The translations under genes and the position numbers were made by a program. Source: Macrothele yani (taxonomy: Eukaryota > Arthropoda > Arachnida > Araneae > Macrothelidae). Taken from it: a DNA stretch of 64,000 bases. The stretch spans positions 63,201,594 to 63,265,593 of the forward strand of contig CM077024.1 in NCBI GenBank assembly GCA_039090855.1, given 5' to 3'. The notes under the pieces were generated by a model. That model saw nothing but the letters and a program-made list of their open reading frames with translations. It was not told where the DNA came from and ran no database searches. Of this stretch, positions 21,503 to 29,593 are shown in pieces (within the stretch, counting starts at the first letter, position 1; every line of letters starts with the position of its first letter).

Positions 21503-21919
21503 ATGTATGAACCATACCGATGTTGTACAAAATCCTTCGAGGATTATTACGTCAAACAAACTGGAAAAGGTTTAGACTACTATCAAGGAGTGCCCCTTCA
21601 AAAAGGGTATGGACTTGGAGCACTTTTTCGTTCGTTATTTAGAGCGGCGGTACCCTTATTTAAACAAGGAGCAAAAACGCTTGGAAAACAAGTCTTTCGA
21701 ACGGGTGTGGACCTGGCCAATGACGTTATTCTAGGCAAGGATGTGAAAACAGCAGCCAAACAACGAGCTAAAGAAGCGGGACAAATCCTCACTGACAAAG
21801 CAGCTAATAAAGTGAAGAAAATGTTGGGAGGAAGCGTTAAAAGGAAGAGAAAAATGAAGAAACGAATCATTCATTCAAAGAAAGCCAAGGGAACCGCACA
21901 CGATATTTTTGATCCGTAA
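21503..21919 (+). CDS. Basic core protein, adenovirus pX/mu-like
   Basis: 138 residues, intact. After a short N-terminus (FEDYYVKQTGKGLDYYQG) comes GYGLGALFRSLFRAAVPLFK, a glycine/hydrophobic block seen in the pX-like proteins of adintoviruses and Polintons, then a lysine/arginine-rich tail (VKRKRKMKKRIIHSKKAK). The family role is inferred to be genome condensation or membrane interaction inside the virion. It lies between the penton and major capsid genes with gaps of 2-3 bases, so probably shares their transcription unit. Confidence 0.8.
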   Translation: MYEPYRCCTKSFEDYYVKQTGKGLDYYQGVPLQKGYGLGALFRSLFRAAVPLFKQGAKTLGKQVFRTGVDLANDVILGKDVKTAAKQRAKEAGQILTDKAANKVKKMLGGSVKRKRKMKKRIIHSKKAKGTAHDIFDP

Positions 21920-21922
21920 ACC

Positions 21923-23242
21923 ATGGCCCTGATACATAGTCATTCTTCCGTATGTTTAAAATCCGAACTTGATTTATTTGCTTTACCACCTACCCAAACG
22001 AGCATAGAAAAAGGACAATGGATCGAATATCACCCTTTAGCCAACATTCGAGATGGAGGACCTCTAGAATTTAATATTTCTGGGAGTGGAGAAGAATACA
22101 TGGACTTGTCTTCCAGCCAACTGTACGTGAAAATTAAAATTGTGAAAGCCGACAGTTCTACACTAGCTGACAAAGAGCCCGTGGGCCCCATTAACTGTTT
22201 TCTTCATTCTCTGTTTTCTCAGGTCGACATCAGTTTAAACGAAAGAGTGATTTCGTCCTCAAGCAACACATATCCCTACAGAGCTTATATTGAAACTCTT
22301 CTGAATTATGGAGAAGAAGCAAAGAAAACCTATTTAGCATGTGAAGGGTTTTTCAAGGATACAGCCGGACATCTACACGAAATTAATCCCACGAATGCTG
22401 CAACGAACAAGGGATTACATCAGCGTTATGAGCTCATGAAAGACAGCAAAACGTTTGATATGATTGGAACCTTGCACTGTGATTTATTTTTTCAAAACAG
22501 GCTGCTTCTCAATTTAGTGGATGTGAAAATTAAACTTGTTCGGAGTAAACCTGATTTCTGCCTCGTTTCCTCTTCCGAGGCTCCCAATTACAGAGTTCTC
22601 ATCGAACATGCATCCATTTTTGTGAGAAAAGTGAAAGTCAACCCTGGAGTTGCCATCGGTCATGCAAAAGCTCTAGAAAAATCTCCTGCCAAGTATCCCA
22701 TTGATCGAGTTTTATGTAAAGTGTATTCCATCTCTCAAGGAAGTATGTCCTTCGTGCAAGACAATGTATTCCTAGGACAAATGCCTAAAAGACTGGTTAT
22801 TGGATGTGTAGATAACGATGCTTTTAATGGTTCATATAAATCAAACCCCTTTGAATTCAAGCATTATGATGTTAACTTTATCGCGGTGTATGTTGACGGA
22901 CAGCCAGTTCCTCACAAACCTCTAGAACCCAATTTCGAAAAGGGAAGCACAATTCGTTCCTTCCATAGTCTATTTCAAGGAACCGAGAAACTGGGTCAGG
23001 ACCGTGGAATATATATCGATCGAGAAGAATTTTCCAAGGGATACACTCTTTATGCATTCGATCTCAGCCCGGACCTGTGTGATGGGGGACATATGAACTT
23101 GATACAACAAGGAAATTTAAGAGTGGAAATCAAATTTGGAAAAGCTTTGTTAAAAACCATTTCTGTACTAATCTACGCCGAGTTCCAGAATATTATTGAA
23201 ATTTCCAAGTCCAGAAACATTCTTTGTGATTTCTCCCATTAA
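21923..23242 (+). CDS. Major capsid protein (double jelly-roll, hexon-like)
   Basis: 439 residues, intact, usual length for Polinton capsid proteins. Recognised by SELDLFALPPTQTSIEKGQW, EYHPLANIRDGGPLEFNISG and MDLSSSQLYVKIKI near the N-terminus, and by DINPxx-like receptor-protein family blocks such as FHSLFQGTEKLGQDRGIYID further on; databases often label such proteins F54H12.2-like. Known structure prediction: two jelly rolls forming capsid trimers. Start ATG at 21923 follows the pX stop by three bases. Confidence 0.92.
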   Translation: MALIHSHSSVCLKSELDLFALPPTQTSIEKGQWIEYHPLANIRDGGPLEFNISGSGEEYMDLSSSQLYVKIKIVKADSSTLADKEPVGPINCFLHSLFSQVDISLNERVISSSSNTYPYRAYIETLLNYGEEAKKTYLACEGFFKDTAGHLHEINPTNAATNKGLHQRYELMKDSKTFDMIGTLHCDLFFQNRLLLNLVDVKIKLVRSKPDFCLVSSSEAPNYRVLIEHASIFVRKVKVNPGVAIGHAKALEKSPAKYPIDRVLCKVYSISQGSMSFVQDNVFLGQMPKRLVIGCVDNDAFNGSYKSNPFEFKHYDVNFIAVYVDGQPVPHKPLEPNFEKGSTIRSFHSLFQGTEKLGQDRGIYIDREEFSKGYTLYAFDLSPDLCDGGHMNLIQQGNLRVEIKFGKALLKTISVLIYAEFQNIIEISKSRNILCDFSH

Positions 23243-23248
23243 AGAAAA

Positions 23249-23725
23249 ATGAACAGTATTCAATCAACGAAGGCTTTAAGGAAAGATCTTGTGACCCGAC
23301 GTTCATTCCTCGGAGTGTTCGCTTGCGACCGACTTCCCAAGAGAATTTTCAAGTTCCCAGCATGCCTTATTGTGAATACGGATCGATATGGAAATCCTGG
23401 GAAACACTGGCTAGCTGTGTATATGTCAAACCCAAATTCCATGGAATTTTTTGATTCTTTTGGACATTCTCCAGAATATTTTCAAGGACCTATTGCCCGA
23501 TTTGCTTCCAAGTTTGACTCTGTGAATTTTAATGATGTACCTCTTCAAAGTTCGTTTACGGCTGTTTGCGGTCAATATTGTATTTTTTTCCTTTATTCTA
23601 GGTGTCGCGGAAAAAGTTTGTTCTCTATTGTAAGAAATTTTCGATCGAATTCTGAAACAAACGACCTGCGTGTCTTTCATTTTGTTCGAAAGAAATTTCA
23701 AATTGTATCAAAATTTAGAATGTAA
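23249..23725 (+). CDS. Adenain-like cysteine protease
   Basis: 158 residues. FLGVFACDRLPKRI precedes the catalytic His in GKHWLAVYM (about residue 52). The acidic partner is in MEFFDSFGHS, the oxyanion Gln probably in VPLQSSFTAV, and the nucleophile Cys in CGQYCIFFL (about residue 111), matching the His-Glu/Asp-Gln-Cys order of the adenovirus maturation protease. Family role: cleavage of capsid and core precursors during maturation. The frame is intact and starts six bases after the capsid gene. Confidence 0.92.
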   Translation: MNSIQSTKALRKDLVTRRSFLGVFACDRLPKRIFKFPACLIVNTDRYGNPGKHWLAVYMSNPNSMEFFDSFGHSPEYFQGPIARFASKFDSVNFNDVPLQSSFTAVCGQYCIFFLYSRCRGKSLFSIVRNFRSNSETNDLRVFHFVRKKFQIVSKFRM

Positions 23726-23731
23726 AATAAA
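23726..23731 (+). terminator. Polyadenylation signal after the protease gene
   Basis: AATAAA begins directly after the protease stop codon; a T-rich stretch (ATTTTATTTCTTGTGTCTTG) follows. Confidence 0.5.
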
Positions 23732-23806
23732 AATGGATTGAATTTTATTTCTTGTGTCTTGTCTTTAAATTGTTATGTAAGCTTTTTATGAGTCTCAGTT
23801 GACCTC

Positions 23807-24429
23807 ATGGAAGTGCCGAGACTACAACACCCTTTCACGGCTCTGATAGCAGGTCCTACGGGCTGTGGGAAAACACAGTTTGTAAAACGCTTACTTCTGC
23901 ATCAAGGGGAAGTCGTTTCCCCCCTCTCGAACATGTGGTGTGGTTCTATGGTGTTCATCAAACGTTGTATGATGAAATAGAAAACGTGACATTTGTGGAA
24001 GGATTCCCTTCTAATTTCCGCGACTATGTGAAAGGTAGAACGCTTTTTGTTATTGACGATCTCATGACTGAATGTGGAAGCGAAAAGAAAATCACTCACT
24101 TGTTCACTCGAGGGAGCCATCATTTCAATGTGTCTGTGATATTCATTACACAAAATTTTTTTCATAAAGGTAAAGAAATGCGAGAAATTTCCCTGAATGC
24201 TCATTACCTGTTTCTGTTCAAATCACGAAGAGACGTGAATCAAATCACTCATTTAGGGAGGCAGTTGTACCCTAGCAAACTGAAATTTTTTCAAGAAGTG
24301 TATACGGATGCCACAAAGTCTCCTTACAGCTATTTATTGATCGATTTAAAACCTGAGACGAAGGAAGAATTAAGATTACGCACTCAGATACTTCCGGGAG
24401 ACGTTCAAGTCATATATCAACCTAGGTGA
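23807..24429 (+). pseudogene. FtsK/HerA-type genome-packaging ATPase, frameshifted
   Basis: ATG 23807 opens a frame with FTALIAGPTGCGKTQFVKRL, the Walker A loop (GPTGCGKT). At the run of six C (23919-23924) the reading frame changes by one base, and the rest lies in the frame that ends at 24429: VWFYGVHQTLYDEIENVTFV, RTLFVIDDLMTEC (Walker B, acidic pair) and SVIFITQNFFHKGKEMREIS (sensor-like). Family role: motor that pumps DNA into capsids. About 207 codons in all, normal for the family. One length change in a homopolymer is the only defect seen. Confidence 0.88.
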
Positions 24430-24454
24430 AATGAAATAATTCTCAGTTTTCAAC

Positions 24455-24777
24455 ATGACGTTGTCTAAGTCACAACTCCAACTTTTACGCATAATTCAGC
24501 ATTGTCCAAAAAAGTATTAAAAGAGCTTTTAACGAAATGTAGGAAAAATGGAATTAAAGCTATTTGTGAAGTTTGTAAGAATACCTTAAAAGGAAATGTT
24601 CCGCTTACTCCAGCCCAGAAACATTCATTACAACGTCATAAACACACCTTGCGAGCCCTCTCTCAGAAAAAGACACCTCTATATAAAAAGAGGAAACTCC
24701 TAATTCAAAAAGGGGGATTTTTAGGTGTGTTGGTTCCTGCTGCTCTCAGTGTGCTAACGACTCTTCTTACGAAATAA
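24455..24777 (+). pseudogene. Small basic Polinton protein with C-terminal hydrophobic segment, frameshifted
   Basis: ATG 24455 starts MTLSKSQLQLLRIIQHCP. At an A6 run (24508-24513) the frame moves by one base and continues KKVLKELLTKCRKNGIKAIC, NTLKGNVPLTPAQKHSLQRH, KKRKLLIQKGGFLGVLVPAA and LSVLTTLLTK. The LxPAQK, KKRKLL-x-QKGGF and closing hydrophobic stretch recur in proteins at this place in arthropod Polintons. Function is not known to me; a minor virion component is likely by position. The stop overlaps the next ATG (TAATG). Confidence 0.7.
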
Positions 24778-25435
24778 TGGAATTTGCAAAGAAAATGATT
24801 CTGATTCCCGAAGAACGGATTTCCCGTCATATGCCAACCGAAGAAACGTTAACTGACTTGGACAAAGAAATGAAAAAATTCTTCTAAGTAAAGAGTCTGA
24901 CGAAGTGAAAGTTAAATTATACAACCAAGTCTTGAATAAACGCATTCATGTTTCAAGCTTTAATCCCCCAGTTTCTTCCCATGAATCCCCACCACGAACT
25001 GAAGAACCAGCAAAAGAAGAACTTGTCAAGAAAGAAAAAGATGTTGTAGAAGACCTTGTCATACTGTCTGTTCCAGCTAATATGAAACGCTATGCAAGAA
25101 ATGTTTTAGACGTCTTTAAAACAAACTCAGATATTATAGGATGGGGCCCCAAAGCAGAATTTAAATATAAGGGTCACATTGTGAAAAATACGAATATTAT
25201 TGATTTAGTAGATTCAATGTTTAAAAGTAAAGGATCCAAATTAGTAATTCCCCACGAATTTGTAAAAGCATTAAATGACATTAATTTACCTTCAAAGTAT
25301 ATTAAAAATAAACAAATGTTAAAAGTTCCTGTACAACAAGGAAATTCTGTTTCAACTTCTAAACGAAAAAAGACGAATGCCAAAATTATTTATAAAAAAC
25401 CAAACTCTGTATCATTTCGTTGGATTCCTTATTAA
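24777..25435 (+). pseudogene. Conserved Polinton protein of unknown function, frameshifted
   Basis: Begins MEFAKKMILIPEERISRHMP and LTDLDKEMKK. At an A6 run (24871-24876 approximately) the frame changes by one base and goes on as VKVKLYNQVLNKRIHVSSFN, a proline/glutamate/lysine-rich linker (about 24968-25050), then a folded-looking domain with VDSMFKSKGSKLVIPHEFVK and NDINLPSKYIKNKQM. This N-terminal MExAKKMxLxPEE plus C-terminal DLVxxxxxxK...P..F layout is common beside Polinton capsid genes in invertebrates. Role unknown; last gene of the left arm. Confidence 0.7.
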
Positions 25436-25451
25436 AATTAGATTGAATGAA

Positions 25452-25457
25452 AATAAA
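25452..25457 (+). terminator. Polyadenylation signal of the left-arm gene cluster
   Basis: AATAAA lies 17 bases past the last left-arm stop codon, with T-rich sequence downstream. Confidence 0.55.
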
Positions 25458-25748
25458 GTCTCTTTCTTTTGAGTTGAATCATTTCTGTTTTTTTTTTATT
25501 TTCAATAAGCTGTTTCCATATTTTTACAGCTGAATAGAATTATTTATTGAAAAATTCTAAGTAAGACGAAAAATGGTTTTGTTGATTTCCTAAGAGGATG
25601 ATTTTGGAAATTTTCGTTTTCTGGTAATTGTAAAAATCTCATAGAATAATATGGGAAAACTAGCATGCATAAAAGACTGTTTTGGATCGAGTAAATTGAA
25701 AGAATTTTACAAAGTTCATTTCAGAAAAGTACATTCCTTCCTAGTGTC

Positions 25749-25770
25749 AAAAACGAATCACTTCGTTTTT
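25749..25770. repeat. Hairpin with T-run, copy 1
   Basis: AAAAACGAA-TCAC-TTCGTTTTT: nine-base arms, four-base loop, then further T. Confidence 0.8.
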
Positions 25771-26018
25771 TCTAAGATACCCTTTGGAATCTTATAAAAG
25801 TGCATAGGGTCAAAAACGATTTTGATGATTTTACTAAGATGACAGATTTCGGATTTCTTATGATAGAAAATACAGTGAATTTCCCATTGAATAACATGGG
25901 AAACTGCGAAATTTAAGAAGCACGTTTTCGTTCAAGTAAAATATTTTAAAAGTCTTTTTTCGAATCAGTTGAAAACAGACAGGGTGTGTTTCTGAACAGT
26001 TCATTATTTCCTAAAATC

Positions 26019-26038
26019 AAAACGAATCACTTCGTTTT
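26019..26038. repeat. Hairpin with T-run, copy 2
   Basis: AAAACGAA-TCAC-TTCGTTTT followed by about nine more T; same hairpin as at 25749, in a diverged neighbourhood. Confidence 0.8.
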
Positions 26039-26624
26039 TTTTTTTTTCTGACGTACGTTTCTGAAAGAAGTAAAAATAGTTTAGCTAGAAAATTGGAAAG
26101 ATATTTTTATGAATCCTAGACTGTTTATTTACGTATAGCTAGAGGGGTCTTCAGTGAGAGTACTTATTCTCTTTTCAAACTAAGAGAATGAAGTGTAGTC
26201 AGTTTGAAAAAAAAAATTCAAACTCCCCTAAATTTAGCCTTTTGTCCTGGTTTCGACTCAATACTGTAAAGCATTGCTCTCAGACCAGTTGAATTCCTGG
26301 CCCTTAATGAAATACATTAAGCCTTTCCCTTAAAAATAAGCAATCTCTTCTTCAATACCAGATCCCCAATAAATTTCTTTAAGAGTTATTCATTCACCCT
26401 TTTACTTTTAAAACTTGAAATTCATTATTATTTAACTCCTTACAAAAATGAAACACATTCACTCATTTACTTTTAAAACTTGAAATTCATTATTATTTAA
26501 CTCCTTACAAAAATGAAACACATTCACACTTTTACTTTTAAAATTATAGAAAAATAAATGCATTCTCCCACTATAAATTTTTTCCCTACCTCCTTCCCCA
26601 TTCCTTAAACCAACAATTTAAGAT

Positions 26625-26723
26625 AGTTCTAAAAGAACTTTTTTTAGTTCTAAAAAGAACTTTTTTAGTTCTAAAAAGAACTTTTTTAGTTCTAAAAAGA
26701 ACTTTTTAGTTCTAAAAAGAACT
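26625..26723. repeat. Five palindromes AGTTCT-A(3-4)-AGAACT at ~21-bp spacing
   Basis: Copies start at 26625 (three-base centre), 26646, 26667, 26688 and 26708 (four-base centre), separated by T runs. The spacing of 21, 21, 21 and 20 bp is two helical turns, so all sites face the same side of the DNA. The array is exactly between the convergent arms, about 150 bases beyond the end of the PC4-like frame. A sixth site with centre GATA is at 28545. Confidence 0.95.
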
Positions 26724-26872
26724 TTTTTTTTCTCTGCTGTCTCCTCAATACATGTTTTTCACAGAACGCAGCAAGTCCTTTCCATATATTCCTTCCAAGA
26801 AGGCTTTGGATGGGATATTCTCACCAACGGTTTCAGCGAAGGAATCCGCTAAAGTCTTGGGGTCTAGCATTG

Positions 26873-27530
26873 CTACGGCCTCCTTGAAGTGTTCTTTAAA
26901 CTTCGATTGGGGGTGGCATCAGTACATCTGTGGCCCATGAGGCTTTCAAGCATGCAATCCGGATTAAGGTGGCACTGAATACAATAGAATAATTTTTCAG
27001 CATGCCCCTGAACGAGATCCGACACCACTTCAATAAGCATGAAGTAATACTCTTCGTTCGTTAGTGGAGAGGAAGGAACGGGGGGTGGAATCCTCTGATG
27101 AAGCAAAACGCCCTTTGCAAAAACTGGACCAAATAGTAGAATAGTAATGCTGGTCCATATCTTCTCACATTGATCAGCGAGAGCTTCAAATTGTTCCCCA
27201 TTCAGTTTGATGGAATTAGGGTTCAGTCGACGAAATCCATTGATCCGAAGGGAAAGCACCTCAAATATATAAGTGTGAGGTCCGTCCAAAGAAGGAGAGG
27301 CAGAAATAATTAGTTCTCTGTTGATTAACATATCTTCATTTTCTCCATGCAACCAACGGACTTTTCTCATAAACTGAAGGAAGGTCAGAGCTGTCATGGT
27401 GATTCCATTCTTGGTGGGGAGAAAAGATTCCTGTTCATTCCTGTATCTTCTTACATGAACTCTGATTGTATTATGGAAATCAGACACTTTCACGAATGCT
27501 TTACCCCCTAAATGGAAATGATGAGGGGGA
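26873..27530 (-). pseudogene. PC4-like ssDNA-binding domain protein with Cys/His-rich C-terminus
   Basis: The open frame contains FHLGGKAFVKVSDFHNTIRV, HVRRYRNEQESFLPTKNGIT and an aromatic/hydrophobic continuation, matching the PC4 (p15) fold: a Phe-x-x-Gly-Gly/Lys opening strand, I-x-V/D-I-R-x-Y and P-x-K-x-GI. PC4 proteins bind single-stranded DNA and act as transcription cofactors. The C-terminal 100 residues contain YCIQCHLNPDC and MGHRC, a possible zinc site. There is no ATG between the upstream stop and the domain start, and the frame of the preceding AlkB gene meets this one at a run of five G (27525-27529, + strand), so it is probably one gene with it, broken by a one-base change. Alternatively it begins at an internal ATG (27636) in the AlkB frame. 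Confidence 0.7.
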
Positions 27531-28419
27531 TATCATTCAAAGAAATTCCCAATTCAACACATGACTTGGAAGCTTCAGAACATACCTTCTTTGCTACAGC
27601 ATCGGAAACTTTAGTAGATGAAGATGATCGCTTCATGTTGAAAGCTGGAGGAAGAGAATCGAAGGAAATTGCTGGAAGCGTTGAGGTCGGGAGCGAAGGG
27701 TGCTGACGGTTCGAAGACAGAGAACAGAATGAGTTAGCTTTGAATTGTTCAGGCAAAACTGATAAGAGGTTGGAGTTCGTCACTTGTTTACTGCTTGAGA
27801 GGGAAAGAGCAGAGTCATGGGGTAAAGAACACTCGGTTATAATCTTTCTAAAGGTCAAATTCAATCTAATGTTTGGAGCATTCTTTTGTCGAGGCAGACC
27901 ATGACTCCAATACGAATTAGTTGGTGGCAGGATCTGTAGTAAAGTTCCAGATCTCAAAGATAAGGAAACTGGTTTAAACCCGTTTCGCTTGAAAACAAAG
28001 TCTCTTTCTTGTCCGAGAGATACTGATGCAATACAAGACAAAGGATCTAATTCAGCTTCGTCATCACGATGATCATTGATTCTATCATCTCCATTTCGAT
28101 ATTTATTAATTAAAACAAAGTTGAAGGATTCACCACATTCTTTCTCAACATAAAGCTTGATTTCCTGAAGTAACGGCGTCCAAGGGTTAGGTTCTAAGCA
28201 CAAACCGCTAAAAGTGTATTTCAGATTGGGGTCCCCGAAGGCAGCATGTTGTCTGGGAATGGAATATGATTTTCCATAAATTTTGATTTTTGAGAATTCT
28301 CTACTTAAATATTCCACTTCTTCTTCCAAGCGGGAAAAGTAATGAATAGCTTGAGTTGAGGAGAACAGCTGAGAGTAATGGAAATGAAGTCTTTCCTTGT
28401 TATGTCGAAGAGGCAGCAT
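27508..28419 (-). CDS. ALKBH2-like DNA alkylation-repair dioxygenase
   Basis: 303 residues. Residues ~20-195 are a close match to the AlkB/ALKBH2 fold: YGKSYSIPRQHAAFGDPNLK (nucleotide-recognition lid), YTFSGLCLEPNPW, FNFVLINKYRNG, the iron ligands H117-R-D119 in INDHRDDE, H173 in YWSHGLPR, and 2-oxoglutarate-binding R185 and R191 in RLNLTFRKI. All catalytic residues are present. ALKBH2 removes 1-methyladenine and 3-methylcytosine from DNA. Residues ~196-303 are a Ser-rich extension not found in cellular ALKBH2, leading into the frame of the PC4-like domain. It sits between PolB and the array of palindromes, so it is cargo of the element, probably guarding its replicating or packaged DNA (inference). 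Confidence 0.93.
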   Translation of the reverse strand: MLPLRHNKERLHFHYSQLFSSTQAIHYFSRLEEEVEYLSREFSKIKIYGKSYSIPRQHAAFGDPNLKYTFSGLCLEPNPWTPLLQEIKLYVEKECGESFNFVLINKYRNGDDRINDHRDDEAELDPLSCIASVSLGQERDFVFKRNGFKPVSLSLRSGTLLQILPPTNSYWSHGLPRQKNAPNIRLNLTFRKIITECSLPHDSALSLSSSKQVTNSNLLSVLPEQFKANSFCSLSSNRQHPSLPTSTLPAISFDSLPPAFNMKRSSSSTKVSDAVAKKVCSEASKSCVELGISLNDIPLIISI

Positions 28420-28538
28420 TTTTTTTTCTCAGGAAGGGAAACAACTGAAGTCCGTCCACTAAATTAACTGAATTGAGAATGAAGAAGGAGAGCTTGAGAT
28501 AGGCTGACGAGTGACCTCATGACTCTCAAGGCGAAATT

Positions 28539-28560
28539 CATTATAGTTCTGATAAGAACT
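28539..28560 (-). promoter_or_regulatory. AlkB promoter: palindrome plus TATA-like box
   Basis: AGTTCTGATAAGAACT (28545-28560) has the same arms as the 26.6-kb array and directly abuts TATAATG on the - strand (28545-28539), about 120 bases upstream of the AlkB ATG. The overlap suggests a binding site that controls this promoter. Confidence 0.5.
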
Positions 28561-29591
28561 TTTTTTCCCCCATGAGCTAAGAGATCCGTCAGAAGAATCT
28601 TCTCTTTGGGAAAACTAAGAAATCCCCCTCCCCCTAACTAACATGAAAAAAAAAAAACAAGGTTTTCTCTAGAAATTCGTACATGAAGAAATTTAGAAAG
28701 CTTATGTTCCTAATAGTCAATCTATAAAGTTAGAAGACAAAACATTTACTTGGTAGAATTAAATAATTCCCCACAGAAATGGAGTTGGCAACACTTGACT
28801 TTAAAGAAAAAATCTCGCTGAATGCATCTCCGACAGGTCCTCGAAAAGTACTTTAAAAAAAACAGAGGAAATATTGAGGGCAAATGTAGATTTTCATAGC
28901 AACTTGATCACCTGAGTTCACTAGAAATTCAGACAGCTCAAGACGTAGGTAGCATCTAATTCAACTCTGAATCTAAAACAATGGACTGGCTCCACACATT
29001 TTTAAGATGAGGTATATTTGAGAGGAGGATTTTCATGTAAACAAATCTTTTTCCTGCATTAAATGATTTCAGGAGTGCAATAACTTGGGAAGCAACTTGA
29101 AAATCTTGATCAAATCTTTTTCCTGCATTAAATGATTTCAGGAGTGCAATAACTTGGGAAGCAACTTGAAAATCTTGATGAGAGTAAAATCTTGAACATA
29201 CGTATTCACGAATTCCAAGTGAATAAAAAAATCACAACTTGTTCATGAGAGTAAAATCTTGAACATGCGTATTCACGAATTCCAACAGGAAAAGATTTCA
29301 TGAATAAAAATCTTGGGAAGCATCCTGAAATTCTTCATGAGAGAAAATTAAAAATTTTGAGACGGTGCATTCTTCACGTGAGCAAAACAATAATTTTGAT
29401 TAAATTTTCTTCGAAAAGTTTTTCTAGAAATCCAAGCGAGCAGCAACAAAATGACGGAGACATAGCATAGAGCAGAGAATTTTTTTTTCTTGAGTGAAAT
29501 CTTCTCGAACAATGATTTAAAGACTTGAAACATTCTGTAATTCTTCCTGAACAATCTATGCCGTGTGGACCCCTTCATGCCAAGCAGTTTA
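28561..29591. other. Polinton spacer between PolB and AlkB genes
   Basis: AT-rich, no gene. Holds an exact 69-bp tandem duplication (29042-29110 and 29111-29179) and a second pair sharing GAGAGTAAAATCTTGAACAT and GCGTATTCACGAATTCC-like sequence (about 29180 and 29246). Confidence 0.75.
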
Positions 29592-29593
29592 TT
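29588..29593 (-). terminator. Polyadenylation signal of the PolB gene
   Basis: AATAAA on the - strand overlaps the PolB stop codon (29592-29594). Confidence 0.5.

Larger units (their letters stand above)
25458..26624. other. AT-rich central spacer of the Polinton
   Basis: No gene. Contains two copies of a hairpin followed by a T run (25749-25770, 26019-26038), a ~65-bp tandem duplication built on TTTTAAAACTTGAAATTCAT and CTCCTTACAAAAATGAAAC (about 26405-26530), and the start of the palindrome array. Confidence 0.7.
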
